Shown here one piece after another: positions 52,314 to 62,600 of a stretch of DNA of 64,000 bases; position 1 is the stretch's first letter; each line of letters opens with the position of its first letter. The notes beneath the pieces are model-generated. The model worked only from the letters and a program-made list of their open reading frames with translations, was not told the DNA's origin and ran no database searches. This DNA is from Maribacter zhoushanensis. Lineage in GTDB: Bacteria; Bacteroidota; Bacteroidia; Flavobacteriales; Flavobacteriaceae. A program made the position numbers and the translations under genes. Where the stretch lies: positions 558,001-622,000 of the forward strand of contig NZ_JARKMR010000001.1 in assembly GCF_029350975.1 (NCBI RefSeq), given 5' to 3'.

Positions 52314-53666
52314 ATGAAATACAGTAATTCAGATTTTATAATTCCTATTTCCATATTCTTACATTTATGTATTATAAATGGCGTGTTGTATATTCTAACG
52401 CCTGAGACGTATTTAAATGTATTTAATATTGCGTATTATAATATTAGTTGGTTGTTTATTGCATTTATTTTAAACTATTACACTACTGAAAGAAAAGAAT
52501 TATTTTTCACTAGGTTTCATAAAATCATACAAATTCTCTTTGTTTACTTCCTTTCTTATTTTGCCTTGTTTGCCATAAAGGATGAGAGTGTGCCATCTGT
52601 GCAGTATCAATATTTGGTTTATGCAATTTTATCTATTTGTCTAATATGGTATAGAGTATTGTTCTTTTGGATAAGGGGTAAATTTAGGGTTATAGGTCGT
52701 AATAGTGTTAAAGTAGTTGTACTTGGTAGGGATAGAAATTTAAAGAAAATCAGAAAAGTATTTGATAACCCTACGTTTGGATATCATTATATGGGATATT
52801 TTTCTGATAAAAAATCAAAAAGTCCTACATATCTAGGCCAAATAGAGGAGTCGTTTGGTTATATTTTAAATTATGATGTTGACATCATTTATTGTGTGGC
52901 TTCTAATTTCAGCGAAGAAGAACTTAAGAATTTTGTGAGTTTTGCCGATAATAACTTAATTCGATTTAAGGTTATCTTAAATGATATGGATGTTTTTAAC
53001 AGGGCAATGTCTGTTGAAACTTACAATACTACTCCCGTACTTAATTTACGTAATGTACCTTTAGATACAGAGTATGCTCGTATCATTAAACGTGCTTTTG
53101 ATATTGTTTTTTCAGGATTGGTTATTTTACTGTTATTGTCTTGGTTAACACCTATTTTGTATATATTGATTAAACTAGATTCTCCTGGGGATTTCTATTT
53201 TAAACAAAAAAGACATGGTTATAAAAGACAAACTTTTTGGTGCTACAAATACCGTTCTATGACTGTAAACAAAGAGTCAGATTCGCAAATGGCAAAAAAA
53301 GGCGATATGAGGGTAACTCGTATTGGTAAATTTATACGTAAAACAAGCATAGATGAATTACCGCAATTCATAAATGTGTTTAAAGGAGATATGAGTATCG
53401 TTGGTCCAAGACCTCACATGGTGGTACATACTACAGATTATGAAAAATCGGTAGATAAATACTTAGTACGCCATTTTGTAAAACCAGGTATTACAGGTCT
53501 AGCTCAAATAATGGGTTATAGAGGTGAGATTATCAAACCATCGGATATTAAGAATCGTACGCGTTTAGATATTTTTTATGTAGAAAGATGGTCAATGGGC
53601 TTAGATTTACGCATATTGTTTTACACGGTGTATAATATTATTAAAGGAGAAGAAAAGGCTTATTAG
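52314..53666 (+). CDS. polyprenyl-phosphate sugar-1-phosphate transferase (WbaP/WcaJ type)
   Basis: 450 residues. It starts repeating-unit assembly by moving a hexose-1-phosphate to undecaprenyl phosphate. The N-terminal ~130 residues have four to five membrane helices. A CoA-binding-like middle domain (VVVLGRDRNLKKI) follows. The C-terminal catalytic domain has KRAFDIVFSGLVILLLL, YKYRSM, IRKTSIDELPQFINVFKGDMSIVGPRP and HFVKPGITGLAQIMGYRG. It leads the main operon after the leader. Confidence 0.93.
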   Translation: MKYSNSDFIIPISIFLHLCIINGVLYILTPETYLNVFNIAYYNISWLFIAFILNYYTTERKELFFTRFHKIIQILFVYFLSYFALFAIKDESVPSVQYQYLVYAILSICLIWYRVLFFWIRGKFRVIGRNSVKVVVLGRDRNLKKIRKVFDNPTFGYHYMGYFSDKKSKSPTYLGQIEESFGYILNYDVDIIYCVASNFSEEELKNFVSFADNNLIRFKVILNDMDVFNRAMSVETYNTTPVLNLRNVPLDTEYARIIKRAFDIVFSGLVILLLLSWLTPILYILIKLDSPGDFYFKQKRHGYKRQTFWCYKYRSMTVNKESDSQMAKKGDMRVTRIGKFIRKTSIDELPQFINVFKGDMSIVGPRPHMVVHTTDYEKSVDKYLVRHFVKPGITGLAQIMGYRGEIIKPSDIKNRTRLDIFYVERWSMGLDLRILFYTVYNIIKGEEKAY

Positions 53667-53709
53667 TACCTTTGCGATGCTTAAGTAACAAACAATTTAC
53701 AGAAAAAAG

Positions 53710-54516
53710 ATGAAAAATAAATTTTTAAAAACTAAAGGTATAATGGTGCGTAATGCCGGGATTATACTATTTTTAGCTTTACTAGTTTCATGTGGTAACA
53801 TGAAAAAGTCTACATATTTTTATGAGGCTCCAGATTCAATTTATAATTCTTCTAAATTTGAGAATTTAGAAGATACGCTTCATGAGAATGATCTTTTAAG
53901 TATATCTGTAAGTAGTGTAAACAGAGAAGCGGCTGCTATGTTCAATACATCGAATCAAGTTGGGGCAAGTACTACAATGGTTAGCGGTGTTTTAGGGCAG
54001 GCTTCTGGCTATTTAGTAGATAAAACGGGTAATATTCGTTTTCCTATATTAGGTGAAATTGAAGTTGCAGGTAAAACTAAACAAGAAGTACGTGATTATA
54101 TTACTGCAGCCCTAACAAATCAAAAATTGTTGTTGGAACCTATAGTTGATGTACGTTTGTTAAATTTTAGAGTATCTGTTTTAGGTGAAGTGTTACGACC
54201 TAATGTGTTTACGGTTCCGAGCGAGAAAATTTCTGTATTAGAGGCGCTAAGTTTGGCCGGTGATATAACAATTTACGGCAATAAAGAAAATGTATCGTTA
54301 ATTCGTGAAGTAGGTGGTAATAAAGTTTTACAACATTTAGATTTGACCTCTAGCGATATTTTGAGTTCACAGTATTTCTATTTAAAGTCTAATGATATTA
54401 TTTATGTAGAGCCACGGCCATCTAAAGTAGCAGAGTCTAGCGTTGTTAGGCCATGGATTCCGGTGGCTTTAAGCGCAATTTCTTTGGCTATAATTGCTAT
54501 AGTAAATTTCAAATAG
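53710..54516 (+). CDS. Wza-like polysaccharide export lipoprotein
   Basis: 268 residues. The lipobox is FLALLVSC (residues ~18-26). The polysaccharide export domain (LHENDLLSISVSSVNRE ... GNIRFPILGEIEVAGKT) and an SLBB-like domain (RVSVLGEVLRPNVFTVPSEKISVLEALSLAG) follow. The C-terminus ends in a membrane helix (PWIPVALSAISLAIIAIV), as in Wza where it spans the outer membrane. It is 43 bases after the sugar transferase. It is expected to form the export channel with the Wzc-type kinase. Confidence 0.92.
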   Translation: MKNKFLKTKGIMVRNAGIILFLALLVSCGNMKKSTYFYEAPDSIYNSSKFENLEDTLHENDLLSISVSSVNREAAAMFNTSNQVGASTTMVSGVLGQASGYLVDKTGNIRFPILGEIEVAGKTKQEVRDYITAALTNQKLLLEPIVDVRLLNFRVSVLGEVLRPNVFTVPSEKISVLEALSLAGDITIYGNKENVSLIREVGGNKVLQHLDLTSSDILSSQYFYLKSNDIIYVEPRPSKVAESSVVRPWIPVALSAISLAIIAIVNFK

Positions 54517-54540
54517 TTGTCGATATCTCCTAACATAAAA

Positions 54541-54827
54541 ATGGATAGTATATCAAACATTAATTTTTTAGGTTATAATGTCTTCAGTGGTCAAGTTAAA
54601 TATATTGAATTTGGTAATAATGTTTTGGTTAATACCATTAATCAATATTAGTATTGTATAGCAGAAAAAGTTGGTTTTTTTGAAGAAGCATTGCAGAATA
54701 GTAATGTGTTAGTTCCAGATGGTATCGCAATTGTGCATGCAAGTAGGTTCTTAAATGATCATAAGATAAAAAAAATGCAGGTACCGATATTCATGAATTT
54801 TTATTACGGAGCAATTTTTGTTGTTAA
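54541..54827 (+). pseudogene. WecG/TagA/CpsF-type glycosyltransferase remnant
   Basis: Translating through an in-frame TAG gives LVNTINQY*YCIAEK, then ALQNSNVLVPDGIAIVHASRFLND, the hallmark of WecG/TagA enzymes (N-T-I-N-Q-Y ... A ... DG). After KIKK the match continues only in another frame, AGTDIHEFLLRSN, before a stop. So there is one nonsense codon, a frameshift in an A-run near 54770, and loss of the 3' half. The tyrosine-kinase gene begins 35 bases later. It is a recent gene death within the locus. Confidence 0.85.
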
Positions 54828-54862
54828 GGTGTTTAAAAAAAAATAGTTTAAAAAATATCAAA

Positions 54863-57235
54863 ATGTCTGAGTTTCAAACGACAAATAATAGGCAGCAAAA
54901 CCTATTTCATATTATTCTTCAAAAATTTTTGCCTTTCTGGCCTTTATTTTTGGCTTTGAGTGTCATGGGGCTAATTGTAGCCCAATTTTATATATGGAAT
55001 ACTGTGCCAAAATTTGAAAGCACTGGCGCTTTAATTGTGAATGATGAAAAGAAAGGTGTTGATCAATCACAATTAATTGAAAGCTTTAATGTATTTGAAT
55101 CTAAGAAGATAGTAGAGAATGAAATTGAGGTCATTAAATCAAAAGATGTAGTTGAAGATGTAGTTAATACACTTGGTCTATATTCAAAAATATATACATC
55201 TGGTTTTTTTAGAGACAAAGTTTATTTTGAAGATGCTCCTATAAAAATAATTTTAATGGATCCATCGGATGTTAAGTTAAACGTCGATATTGATGAAGTT
55301 GAGTTTTCAGTAGATTACGAGCAAGGATTAGTTTTTATTGATGGAGGAGGTGTTCCTTTCGATACTTGGGTAAGTAACCCATTTGGAGGAAGTGTTTTAA
55401 AATTTTTGCCTAATGGATATCAAAAATATCACATCGACAAGGTTTTTAAATTTCAGATTAGTCCACCAAGGGTTATTGTAAATCAAATGGTAGCTAATCT
55501 TTATGTTGGTGCAGCAAGTAAATCAGCAACTGTTGTTAGAATAGAATATTCCGATCCTATACCTGAGAGAGGTAATGCTATTGTGAATCAACTTATTGAA
55601 TCGTATAAAAAAGCTACCGTCACTTCTCAGAATTCTTTGGCTTCTAATACCTTAAGTTTTATAGATGAACGAATGGAAGTTGTCGGTAAAGATTTACAAG
55701 AAGTAGAAAAAGATTTGGAAAAATATCGTTCTAAAGAAGGTGTTATTAACTTAGGAGAGCAAGGTAATTTATATCTACAAAATGTTGGTGATTATGATCG
55801 TCAAATAGGTGAAATAGACCTTCAGCTTTCTGTCTTGAATAAGATTGAGCGGTATGTTATCTCTAAAAATAATAATGCAGGGATAGTTCCTTCAACTTTA
55901 GGGGTTAATGATCCTATTTTGGGTCAATTGTTGCAAAAGTTATATGACGCAGAAATAGAATATGGTGAATTAAGCAAGACTACCGCAGAAAACAATCCTT
56001 TACTGACCGTTGTAAAAAATAGAATTGAAAATATACGTCCAAGCATTCTAGAAAATGTTCGCAGTCAAAAATCTAATTTATTGGCGAGTAAAAGTAGCTT
56101 ATCTACTAATAGTGGTAAGTATAATGAGGCATTAAATATTTTACCTGAACAAGAACGAATATTTTTAGAAATTAACAGGCGAAAGAAAAGTATTGAAGAT
56201 TTATATGATTTTCTGGTTCAAAAAAGGGAGGAAACAGCATTGTCTTACGCCCCTACTTTAGGAAATGTTCGTGTTATCGAAAAAGCAGAAGCTTCTTTAA
56301 GACCTGTATCTCCTAAAAAAGCCGTTATATATTTAATTGGTTTATTAATGCCTTTAGGTTTAGGTCTCGTTATTATTGCTAGTCGCGAATTATTGAATAC
56401 AAAAGTACTTTTTCGAACAGATTTGGAAATTAATCCTGCAGTTCCTGTTTTGGGAGAATTGGCCTATGTTGACAAATCTAATGAAGAATTGCTTGTTTCG
56501 CAGCATAAAGATTTATTTATAGTAGATCAATTCAGGCGTGTTTTGACCGATATGCAATTGTATGATGAAGGAGAAACTTTACGGGCTGTTATGATAACTT
56601 CTAGTATTGCAGGAGAAGGTAAGAGTTACGTTAGTTCTAATTTGGCTATTACTTTGGCATTATCGGGGAAAAAAACAGCTTTGGTTGATTTAGACTTAAG
56701 AAAGGCTGGTGTCTCACATTTATTCGGTTTGGAAAATGAAATTGGTATGAGTCAAGTATTAAAAGGTGATTTACCGTTAAAGGTAGGGATAGCCAATGTA
56801 GAGAATTTAACGATTTTCCCTGCTGGTGAAAAAACATTGAATTCATCAAATCTTTTAACTGGGGAAAAGCTAAAAGTTTTTGTGCAAGACTTAAAAAAAG
56901 AGTATGAAGCTATTATTTTTGATACTCCGCCAACAACTTTAGTTTCGGATGCAGCTATTTTATCAAAGTTGGTGGACAAGACTATTATTGTAATACGACA
57001 TAATCATACACCCAAGTTTGTGTTGCAACACATAGATGAAAATGTGTTGCGAAAAGGTTTTGAAAATAGCGAATTAATTTTTAATGGTGTTAAAATGAGG
57101 GGTTTAGTAAATAATGGATATGGATATGGATATGGTTATGAGGTTCCTGTCGAGAATAATAAAAATCATTTTATAGAATTATTAATTGAAAATTTTAAGA
57201 CTATAAAGCGAATATTATCTAAGTGGGTTAAATAA
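54863..57235 (+). CDS. Wzc-type polysaccharide tyrosine autokinase / chain-length regulator
   Basis: About 790 residues. The ATG at 54863 is preferred to an in-frame TTG at 54818. A Wzz-type periplasmic part lies between two membrane helices (about 25-45 and 500-520), with coiled coil (LASNTLSFIDERMEVVGKDLQEVEKDLEKY) and a GNVR segment. The cytoplasmic kinase has Walker A SSIAGEGKSYVSSNL, Walker A' TALVDLDLRKAG and Walker B AIIFDTPP. The C-terminus carries a Tyr cluster, GYGYGYGYEV, for autophosphorylation. It works with the Wza-like lipoprotein. Confidence 0.94.
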   Translation: MSEFQTTNNRQQNLFHIILQKFLPFWPLFLALSVMGLIVAQFYIWNTVPKFESTGALIVNDEKKGVDQSQLIESFNVFESKKIVENEIEVIKSKDVVEDVVNTLGLYSKIYTSGFFRDKVYFEDAPIKIILMDPSDVKLNVDIDEVEFSVDYEQGLVFIDGGGVPFDTWVSNPFGGSVLKFLPNGYQKYHIDKVFKFQISPPRVIVNQMVANLYVGAASKSATVVRIEYSDPIPERGNAIVNQLIESYKKATVTSQNSLASNTLSFIDERMEVVGKDLQEVEKDLEKYRSKEGVINLGEQGNLYLQNVGDYDRQIGEIDLQLSVLNKIERYVISKNNNAGIVPSTLGVNDPILGQLLQKLYDAEIEYGELSKTTAENNPLLTVVKNRIENIRPSILENVRSQKSNLLASKSSLSTNSGKYNEALNILPEQERIFLEINRRKKSIEDLYDFLVQKREETALSYAPTLGNVRVIEKAEASLRPVSPKKAVIYLIGLLMPLGLGLVIIASRELLNTKVLFRTDLEINPAVPVLGELAYVDKSNEELLVSQHKDLFIVDQFRRVLTDMQLYDEGETLRAVMITSSIAGEGKSYVSSNLAITLALSGKKTALVDLDLRKAGVSHLFGLENEIGMSQVLKGDLPLKVGIANVENLTIFPAGEKTLNSSNLLTGEKLKVFVQDLKKEYEAIIFDTPPTTLVSDAAILSKLVDKTIIVIRHNHTPKFVLQHIDENVLRKGFENSELIFNGVKMRGLVNNGYGYGYGYEVPVENNKNHFIELLIENFKTIKRILSKWVK

Positions 57236-57236
57236 T

Positions 57237-58544
57237 ATGTTTCAATATGTAATAGCACTTATTGTAATTATTGTTTTTATTTTACTGATAATCAAAAAAC
57301 CAACAATAGAAACCTATGTTCTATTCGTCTGTTATAGTTTGCCATTTATTAATACTAAGATTCTGCCATTAGATTTTGGTTTCGTTAAGGCTTTTGATGT
57401 TGTTACTGTAATGTCTTTTTTTATTTTCATGAAGAAATTTTTGACATTCGACAAAAAAATAAATACGTGGATTTATCTAACTCTTGTAATTCTTTTTTGG
57501 GTCATAACTTTGATTAGTAAAATTAATTCTGAATTCCCGACAAGTAATCTTTATCTTCTTTATCCTGTATTTAACATATTTATTTTTGCTCGTTTCTTGT
57601 ATATATATTTATGGGGTAATAATAATCTATTTTTGAACTTACTACCTGCAATTAGAAAAGCTCTTGTTTTCGTATTGATTTTTATGCTTTTTCAAATAAT
57701 TTTTGGTTTGAACTTTACTTTTTATACAGCGCTAGGTCAAAATACGTTTGATGAAGCCACAGGGCTAATTCGATACCCTGGTATGTTTAGTGAGTCTCAA
57801 TATAACGGTCAATTTCTCGCGTTAAGTAGTTTCTTATTTATGATTATGGATAAATCAAAAAATAAGAATCAAAATTATTTAATTTATTTTGGTTTTGTTC
57901 TATTTTTAATAGCTATAGTACTCGCAGGTAGTAGGTCAGCACTTGGTGGGTTTGTCTTAGGCTGTATATTTTTAGTTTCTATTTCAAGTATAAGGATTAA
58001 ATTGTACACCATTTTATCTTTTGTTTTTGGGACTTTTGCTTTTTATTTATATAAACCGGATTCAGGCATATTTGGTAGAGCTGAAAATTTAGGGGATGAT
58101 CTTTCGTTTAGACAATCAATTTGGACAGAAACTTCCTTTATTATTGATAAATATCCTATGCTAGGAATTGGTTTTGGCAATTTTGAAAGTTATCTAATGA
58201 AATATCACCAGGACATGTATTTACAAATTGAATCTGATGGTGAATTAATTTATTTTACCCAGCCAGAAAATGGATATTTAAAAATATTGGTTGAACAGGG
58301 TTATTTGGCTTTTATAATTTTTATTCTATTATTAGCTATACCTTTTTTTCAAAATATATACTTGGCGGTATTAGGCAAGCTTCCTAGATATAAAGGTTTC
58401 GTAATGGCCGGTCTTATTTCATGGATTGTAGCTTTTAATACGGTCTATTCTTTCTTGGATTATAGATTATTGGTTATGGTAGCATCGTTCACAGTTATTT
58501 TAATTATACCTCCGCATAAAAGTTCAGGAGTAAAATCAAAATAG
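57237..58544 (+). CDS. O-antigen polymerase/ligase-like membrane protein (Wzy candidate)
   Basis: 435 residues with about ten membrane helices. The conserved Wzy_C segment is seen around residues 215-340: VLAGSRSALGGFVLGCIF, then PMLGIGFGNFESYL, QPENGYLKILVEQG. It is expected to join repeat units on the periplasmic side. It starts one base after the kinase stop, in the same operon. A ligase role cannot be excluded on sequence alone. Confidence 0.85.
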   Translation: MFQYVIALIVIIVFILLIIKKPTIETYVLFVCYSLPFINTKILPLDFGFVKAFDVVTVMSFFIFMKKFLTFDKKINTWIYLTLVILFWVITLISKINSEFPTSNLYLLYPVFNIFIFARFLYIYLWGNNNLFLNLLPAIRKALVFVLIFMLFQIIFGLNFTFYTALGQNTFDEATGLIRYPGMFSESQYNGQFLALSSFLFMIMDKSKNKNQNYLIYFGFVLFLIAIVLAGSRSALGGFVLGCIFLVSISSIRIKLYTILSFVFGTFAFYLYKPDSGIFGRAENLGDDLSFRQSIWTETSFIIDKYPMLGIGFGNFESYLMKYHQDMYLQIESDGELIYFTQPENGYLKILVEQGYLAFIIFILLLAIPFFQNIYLAVLGKLPRYKGFVMAGLISWIVAFNTVYSFLDYRLLVMVASFTVILIIPPHKSSGVKSK

Positions 58545-58558
58545 AAATTAGAATTAAT

Positions 58559-59653
58559 ATGAAAAAAGTGATTTTAATTGGGATTCCACCAAAAGAACAT
58601 GTTATTCTTGCGATGGATGAATTTAAGGGATTGAAAGAATTGGGCAATGAATGCCATACAGTAGTTTATACAAGAAACAAGTGGAATGCAACTACCTTAG
58701 ATCGTATATATGGCGTTTTAATTAATGCTATAAATGTTTTAAAGATGCTTTATAGAGTTAAGCCTGATATACTTTATCTTAATTCTAGGGTTAATTCTTT
58801 AGGTATCGTTAGGGACTTTATTTCATTATTACTATTTCGTTTTTTATACTGGGGTAAATTGAAAATAATAATTAAATCTCATGGTTCAGATACTTCTTTT
58901 ATGGAAGGTAATAGTTTCTATTATAAGTGTATTATAGCTCCGTTTGTTTCCTCTCAAGTTGATGCTTATCTAATGTTATCTCAAGAAGAGAAAAAAAATT
59001 TACTGTACTACTTTCCAGGTCTGAAAGGGAAAGTTTATGTAACATATAATATTATTGACCCCAGTCGTTCAACTAAATCAGATAATTTTAAAAAATCAAA
59101 TGGTTTGGATGAAAATAAATTCAATTTTCTTTTCATTGGTAGAATGGTAAGAGATAAAGGTGTTTATAGTATTTTAAAGGCAATACCCTATTTTGATGGT
59201 AGAGATGATGCAATGTTTACAATGGTCGGTAGTGGTGAAGAGCTCGAAAACTTAAAAATTTTAGCTACAGAACTAAATATTGAAAAATATGTTAAATTCA
59301 CAGGTTACATTGACGAAATTGAATGTGATCATTTCTTTGCAAATTGTGATGCCTTAGTTTTTCCTTCTCTTGATGAAGGCTTCTCTATGGTTTTGTTTAA
59401 ATCAATTTCCAGTGGTTTACCAGTTATAACTACCCGAATTCGAGCTGCTAAAGATCAATTGAACGAACCTGAAAATTGCCTATGGGTTGATGGTAATTCT
59501 GAATTATCAGTAGCAAAGGCTCTTAATGCAATTTATGACAACCATGAGCTTAGAAATAGAATGGAAGTAAATAACAAACATCTTGGTAAAAAATACTCAA
59601 AAGAATCCGTATGTAAGAATATGGACCAAGTATTTGGTAAAATACTTGATTAA
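58559..59653 (+). CDS. glycosyltransferase family 4 enzyme (first paralog)
   Basis: 364 residues, GT-B fold. The N-terminal domain (ILIGIPPKEHVILAMDEFKGL) is followed by the C-terminal nucleotide-sugar domain FLFIGRMVRDKGVYSILKAI, VGSGEELENL and the motif FPSLDEGFSMVLFKSISSGLPVI, where E-x7-E is the usual GT4 site. Donor and acceptor are unknown. A gene of the same length and strongly related sequence lies at 62715, so this is a duplicated pair. Confidence 0.9.
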   Translation: MKKVILIGIPPKEHVILAMDEFKGLKELGNECHTVVYTRNKWNATTLDRIYGVLINAINVLKMLYRVKPDILYLNSRVNSLGIVRDFISLLLFRFLYWGKLKIIIKSHGSDTSFMEGNSFYYKCIIAPFVSSQVDAYLMLSQEEKKNLLYYFPGLKGKVYVTYNIIDPSRSTKSDNFKKSNGLDENKFNFLFIGRMVRDKGVYSILKAIPYFDGRDDAMFTMVGSGEELENLKILATELNIEKYVKFTGYIDEIECDHFFANCDALVFPSLDEGFSMVLFKSISSGLPVITTRIRAAKDQLNEPENCLWVDGNSELSVAKALNAIYDNHELRNRMEVNNKHLGKKYSKESVCKNMDQVFGKILD

Positions 59654-59734
59654 AACAAAAAAGTGCAGAACTAAATCAATTTGATTTATTCTTATCAGAT
59701 ACACGAATATAAATTGAAGACTAATTAACTTTTT

Positions 59735-61156
59735 ATGCTTTTTAATTCTTTTGAATTTTTATTATTCTTTCCTTTAGTAGCCATAGTTTACTTTATTTTA
59801 AGTCCAAAGTATCGCTGGTTATTCCTATTAGTGGCCAGTTATTATTTTTATATGAATTGGCAACCTATATATGCCATTCTGATTTTTACTTCTACAGTAG
59901 TAACTTATTTATGTGCTCTAAAAATAGATAGCACACCGGTTAAAAGTAGAAAAAAAGCGTACTTAACAACAAGCCTAATTATTAATTTGGGTATTTTATT
60001 TTTGTTCAAATATTACAATTTTTTTAACGACTCTATTTTTGGCTTATTGACTGATTGGGGGATTCGCATGACTTTGCCCAATTTTGATCTTTTGTTACCG
60101 GTAGGTATTTCATTCTATACTTTTCAAGCTGTCGGTTATACTATTGATGTTTACCGTGGAGATATAAAAAGTGAAAAGCATTTTGGTATTTACGCTTTGT
60201 TTGTTTCATTTTTTCCACAATTGGTAGCGGGACCCATTGAAAGAGCGGTTAATTTATTACCTCAGTTTAAGGAAACTAAAAAAATTGATTATGCGCAAGC
60301 CGCTCAAGGAATCAAACTTATGATATGGGGTTATTTTATGAAGATTGTTGTTGCTGATCGATTGGCTATTTATGTAAATTCTGTTTATGGAATACCAGAA
60401 TATCACAGTTCAATTACCTTGTTTATAGCTACTATTTTTTTTGCATTTCAAATTTATTGCGATTTTGCTGGTTACAGTAATATTGCTATCGGCTGTGCAA
60501 AAATAATGGGGTTTGATTTGATGACGAACTTCAGAAGACCCTATTTTGCCCAATCTTGTGCAGAATTTTGGTCTAGGTGGCATATATCTTTATCTACATG
60601 GTTTAAAGATTATGTCTATATACCGTTAGGGGGAAATCGGGTTGGTACAACAAAGAATTATAGAAATATACTGATAACATTTGTAATAAGCGGACTATGG
60701 CATGGTGCAAATTGGACCTTTGTCATTTGGGGTGGTCTAAATGGACTATATCAAGTATTGTTTAAAATATTAAAAATTTCTCCCAAAAGAAAAACCGAGA
60801 ATACAGAATTTAATTTTATTTACATAGGAAACTTGATTCTAACGTTTGTACTTATTTCTTTTTCTTGGATTTTTTTCCGTGCAAATACTTTTACTGATGC
60901 TTTGGTTATAATTGAACGCATGTTTACAGTGGCTGGAAATCTATTTATAGGTGATAAAAGTTCTTTCGCATACAGTGTTTTTGCGATAATTGTTTTAATG
61001 TTAAAAGAGGGTTATGATGAATTTTTCCCTAACGGGAACTTATTTTTTAAAAGTACGAAGAAATCTGTGAGGTTTATTTCATATTCTTTGGTTATTATAT
61101 TGATTCTGCTTCTTGGTGTTTTTGATGGAGGGCAGTTTATTTATTTCCAGTTCTAA
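59735..61156 (+). CDS. MBOAT family O-acyltransferase (AlgI/DltB-like)
   Basis: 473 residues and about ten to eleven membrane helices. The MBOAT signature is clear: VGISFYTFQAVGYTIDVYRGD, FFPQLVAGPIERA, RRPYFAQSCAEFWSRWHISLSTWFKDYVYIPLGGNR and the catalytic-His segment ISGLWHGANWTFVIWGG. It transfers an acetyl (or other acyl) group across the membrane onto extracytoplasmic sugar. The partner gene that follows overlaps at the level of alternative starts, suggesting a coupled acetylation module. Confidence 0.92.
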   Translation: MLFNSFEFLLFFPLVAIVYFILSPKYRWLFLLVASYYFYMNWQPIYAILIFTSTVVTYLCALKIDSTPVKSRKKAYLTTSLIINLGILFLFKYYNFFNDSIFGLLTDWGIRMTLPNFDLLLPVGISFYTFQAVGYTIDVYRGDIKSEKHFGIYALFVSFFPQLVAGPIERAVNLLPQFKETKKIDYAQAAQGIKLMIWGYFMKIVVADRLAIYVNSVYGIPEYHSSITLFIATIFFAFQIYCDFAGYSNIAIGCAKIMGFDLMTNFRRPYFAQSCAEFWSRWHISLSTWFKDYVYIPLGGNRVGTTKNYRNILITFVISGLWHGANWTFVIWGGLNGLYQVLFKILKISPKRKTENTEFNFIYIGNLILTFVLISFSWIFFRANTFTDALVIIERMFTVAGNLFIGDKSSFAYSVFAIIVLMLKEGYDEFFPNGNLFFKSTKKSVRFISYSLVIILILLLGVFDGGQFIYFQF

Positions 61157-61160
61157 TCTT

Positions 61161-62063
61161 ATGAAAAAATTTATTCTAAATTGTGTTATTGGTATTATTA
61201 TAGTCTTTGTGCTAGATTTTGCAGTTGGTGAAAGTCTTGAATATTTTTATTTTAAGCAAACTTCTGGTTTTCAGTATAGAACTACTTACAGTATGGAGAA
61301 AACAAATGAAGATATTCTTGTATTTGGTTCTTCTCGAGCAAACCATCATTACAAACCTAGTGTTTTTAAAAAAAAATTAAATAGTTCATTTTACAATACA
61401 GGTAGAGATGGTAATTTTATTTTCTATCAAACCGCTGTATTAAAATCTATTCTTAAACGATATAAACCAAAATTGATTTTATATGATTTTACCGGTGAAT
61501 TTAATATAAATCAAACTGATTATGATCGCTTATCATCGTTACTACCATACTATAAAAATCATTCAGAGATAAGAAATATAGTAAACTTGAGAAGCCAATA
61601 TGAACCTGTCAAGAATTTTTCTAGAATTTATCCATATAATTCAACGATAGGTAATATTGCAATTGGAAATATTAATATAAACGGTTTACGGACTAAAGAT
61701 AAGAATGGATATGTCCCATTATATGGGGAATGGAAAGAACCTTTAAAAATGCGTGACATTATTAAATTTGAAAAAACTGATAAAAATAAAATTAATGTTT
61801 TTAAAGATTTTTTGAGTTTATGTAAAGAAAACGGTATAGCTGTTATGGTAATCGTGTCACCAGTATATTACACTTATGATAAAGATTATTCATTAGAGCT
61901 ATGCGAAGAAATTTGTAATGAATATAAGATACCTTTCTTTAATTTTACCAAGAATCAAGATTTTTTAGAATCACCTTATCTTTTTGATGATGTTTCGCAT
62001 CTCAATGATAAAGGTGCGACTCTCTTTTCGGAAAAAGTGGCAGATTTAGTCAGAGAGGATTAA
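61161..62063 (+). CDS. SGNH-like periplasmic acyltransferase partner (AlgJ/AlgX type)
   Basis: About 300 residues. The ATG at 61161 is preferred to an in-frame TTG at 61113, giving four bases after the MBOAT stop. A single N-terminal membrane anchor (FILNCVIGIIIVFVLDFAV) precedes an SGNH-like domain: Ser in ILVFGSSRANHHYKP, Asn in NTGRDGNF, and a likely Asp/His pair in FDDVSHLNDKG near the end. Such proteins take acyl groups from MBOAT partners and place them on polymers. The target is the polymer of this locus (inference). Confidence 0.85.
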   Translation: MKKFILNCVIGIIIVFVLDFAVGESLEYFYFKQTSGFQYRTTYSMEKTNEDILVFGSSRANHHYKPSVFKKKLNSSFYNTGRDGNFIFYQTAVLKSILKRYKPKLILYDFTGEFNINQTDYDRLSSLLPYYKNHSEIRNIVNLRSQYEPVKNFSRIYPYNSTIGNIAIGNININGLRTKDKNGYVPLYGEWKEPLKMRDIIKFEKTDKNKINVFKDFLSLCKENGIAVMVIVSPVYYTYDKDYSLELCEEICNEYKIPFFNFTKNQDFLESPYLFDDVSHLNDKGATLFSEKVADLVRED

Positions 62064-62111
62064 TTATACTTAAAGCAATATTGTATCAATAATTCTGCAA
62101 TTCAATATAAC

Positions 62112-62600
62112 ATGAAATCTATTTTTCAAGACTGGATTATAAATGAACAAAAAGGAAAAATTATAATGGTAATGTATAGACTTGCAAATCTTTGTACCTT
62201 AAATAAGGTACTATTTCTTTTAGGTATTCCTTACTTATTGTTTTACAGGTTTATGGTAGAATGGGTTTTAGGCGTTGAAATCCCTTGGCGTGCACGGATT
62301 GGAAAAGAACTTGCAGTACATCATGGTCAAGCTCTTGTTGTGAGTCCTGGTACTGTCATTGGTAATAATTGTTCTGTTAGGCAAAGTACTACCATTGGAG
62401 GAAAAGGATTTGATAGAAGTAATCATACTGGTTCTCCTATTATAGGAAACAATGTCCATATTGGTAGTAATGTATGTATTCTTGGTCCAATTCAAATAGG
62501 TAATAATGTTCAAATAGCAAGTGGTAGTGTTGTTATTCGTGATATTCCTGATAATTGTACTGTTGTTGGAAATCCTGGGAGAATAATTTATAAGAAATAG
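62112..62600 (+). CDS. serine O-acetyltransferase-like hexapeptide acetyltransferase
   Basis: 162 residues. A helical start is followed by a left-handed beta-helix of hexapeptide repeats (IGNNCSVRQSTTIGGKGF, IGNNVHIGSNVCILG, IQIGNNVQIASGSVVIRD) and a CysE-like end, NCTVVGNPGRII. The His in AVHHGQALVVSPG is the usual catalytic residue. In this context an O-acetyltransferase for sugars is at least as likely as cysteine synthesis. Confidence 0.88.
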   Translation: MKSIFQDWIINEQKGKIIMVMYRLANLCTLNKVLFLLGIPYLLFYRFMVEWVLGVEIPWRARIGKELAVHHGQALVVSPGTVIGNNCSVRQSTTIGGKGFDRSNHTGSPIIGNNVHIGSNVCILGPIQIGNNVQIASGSVVIRDIPDNCTVVGNPGRIIYKK

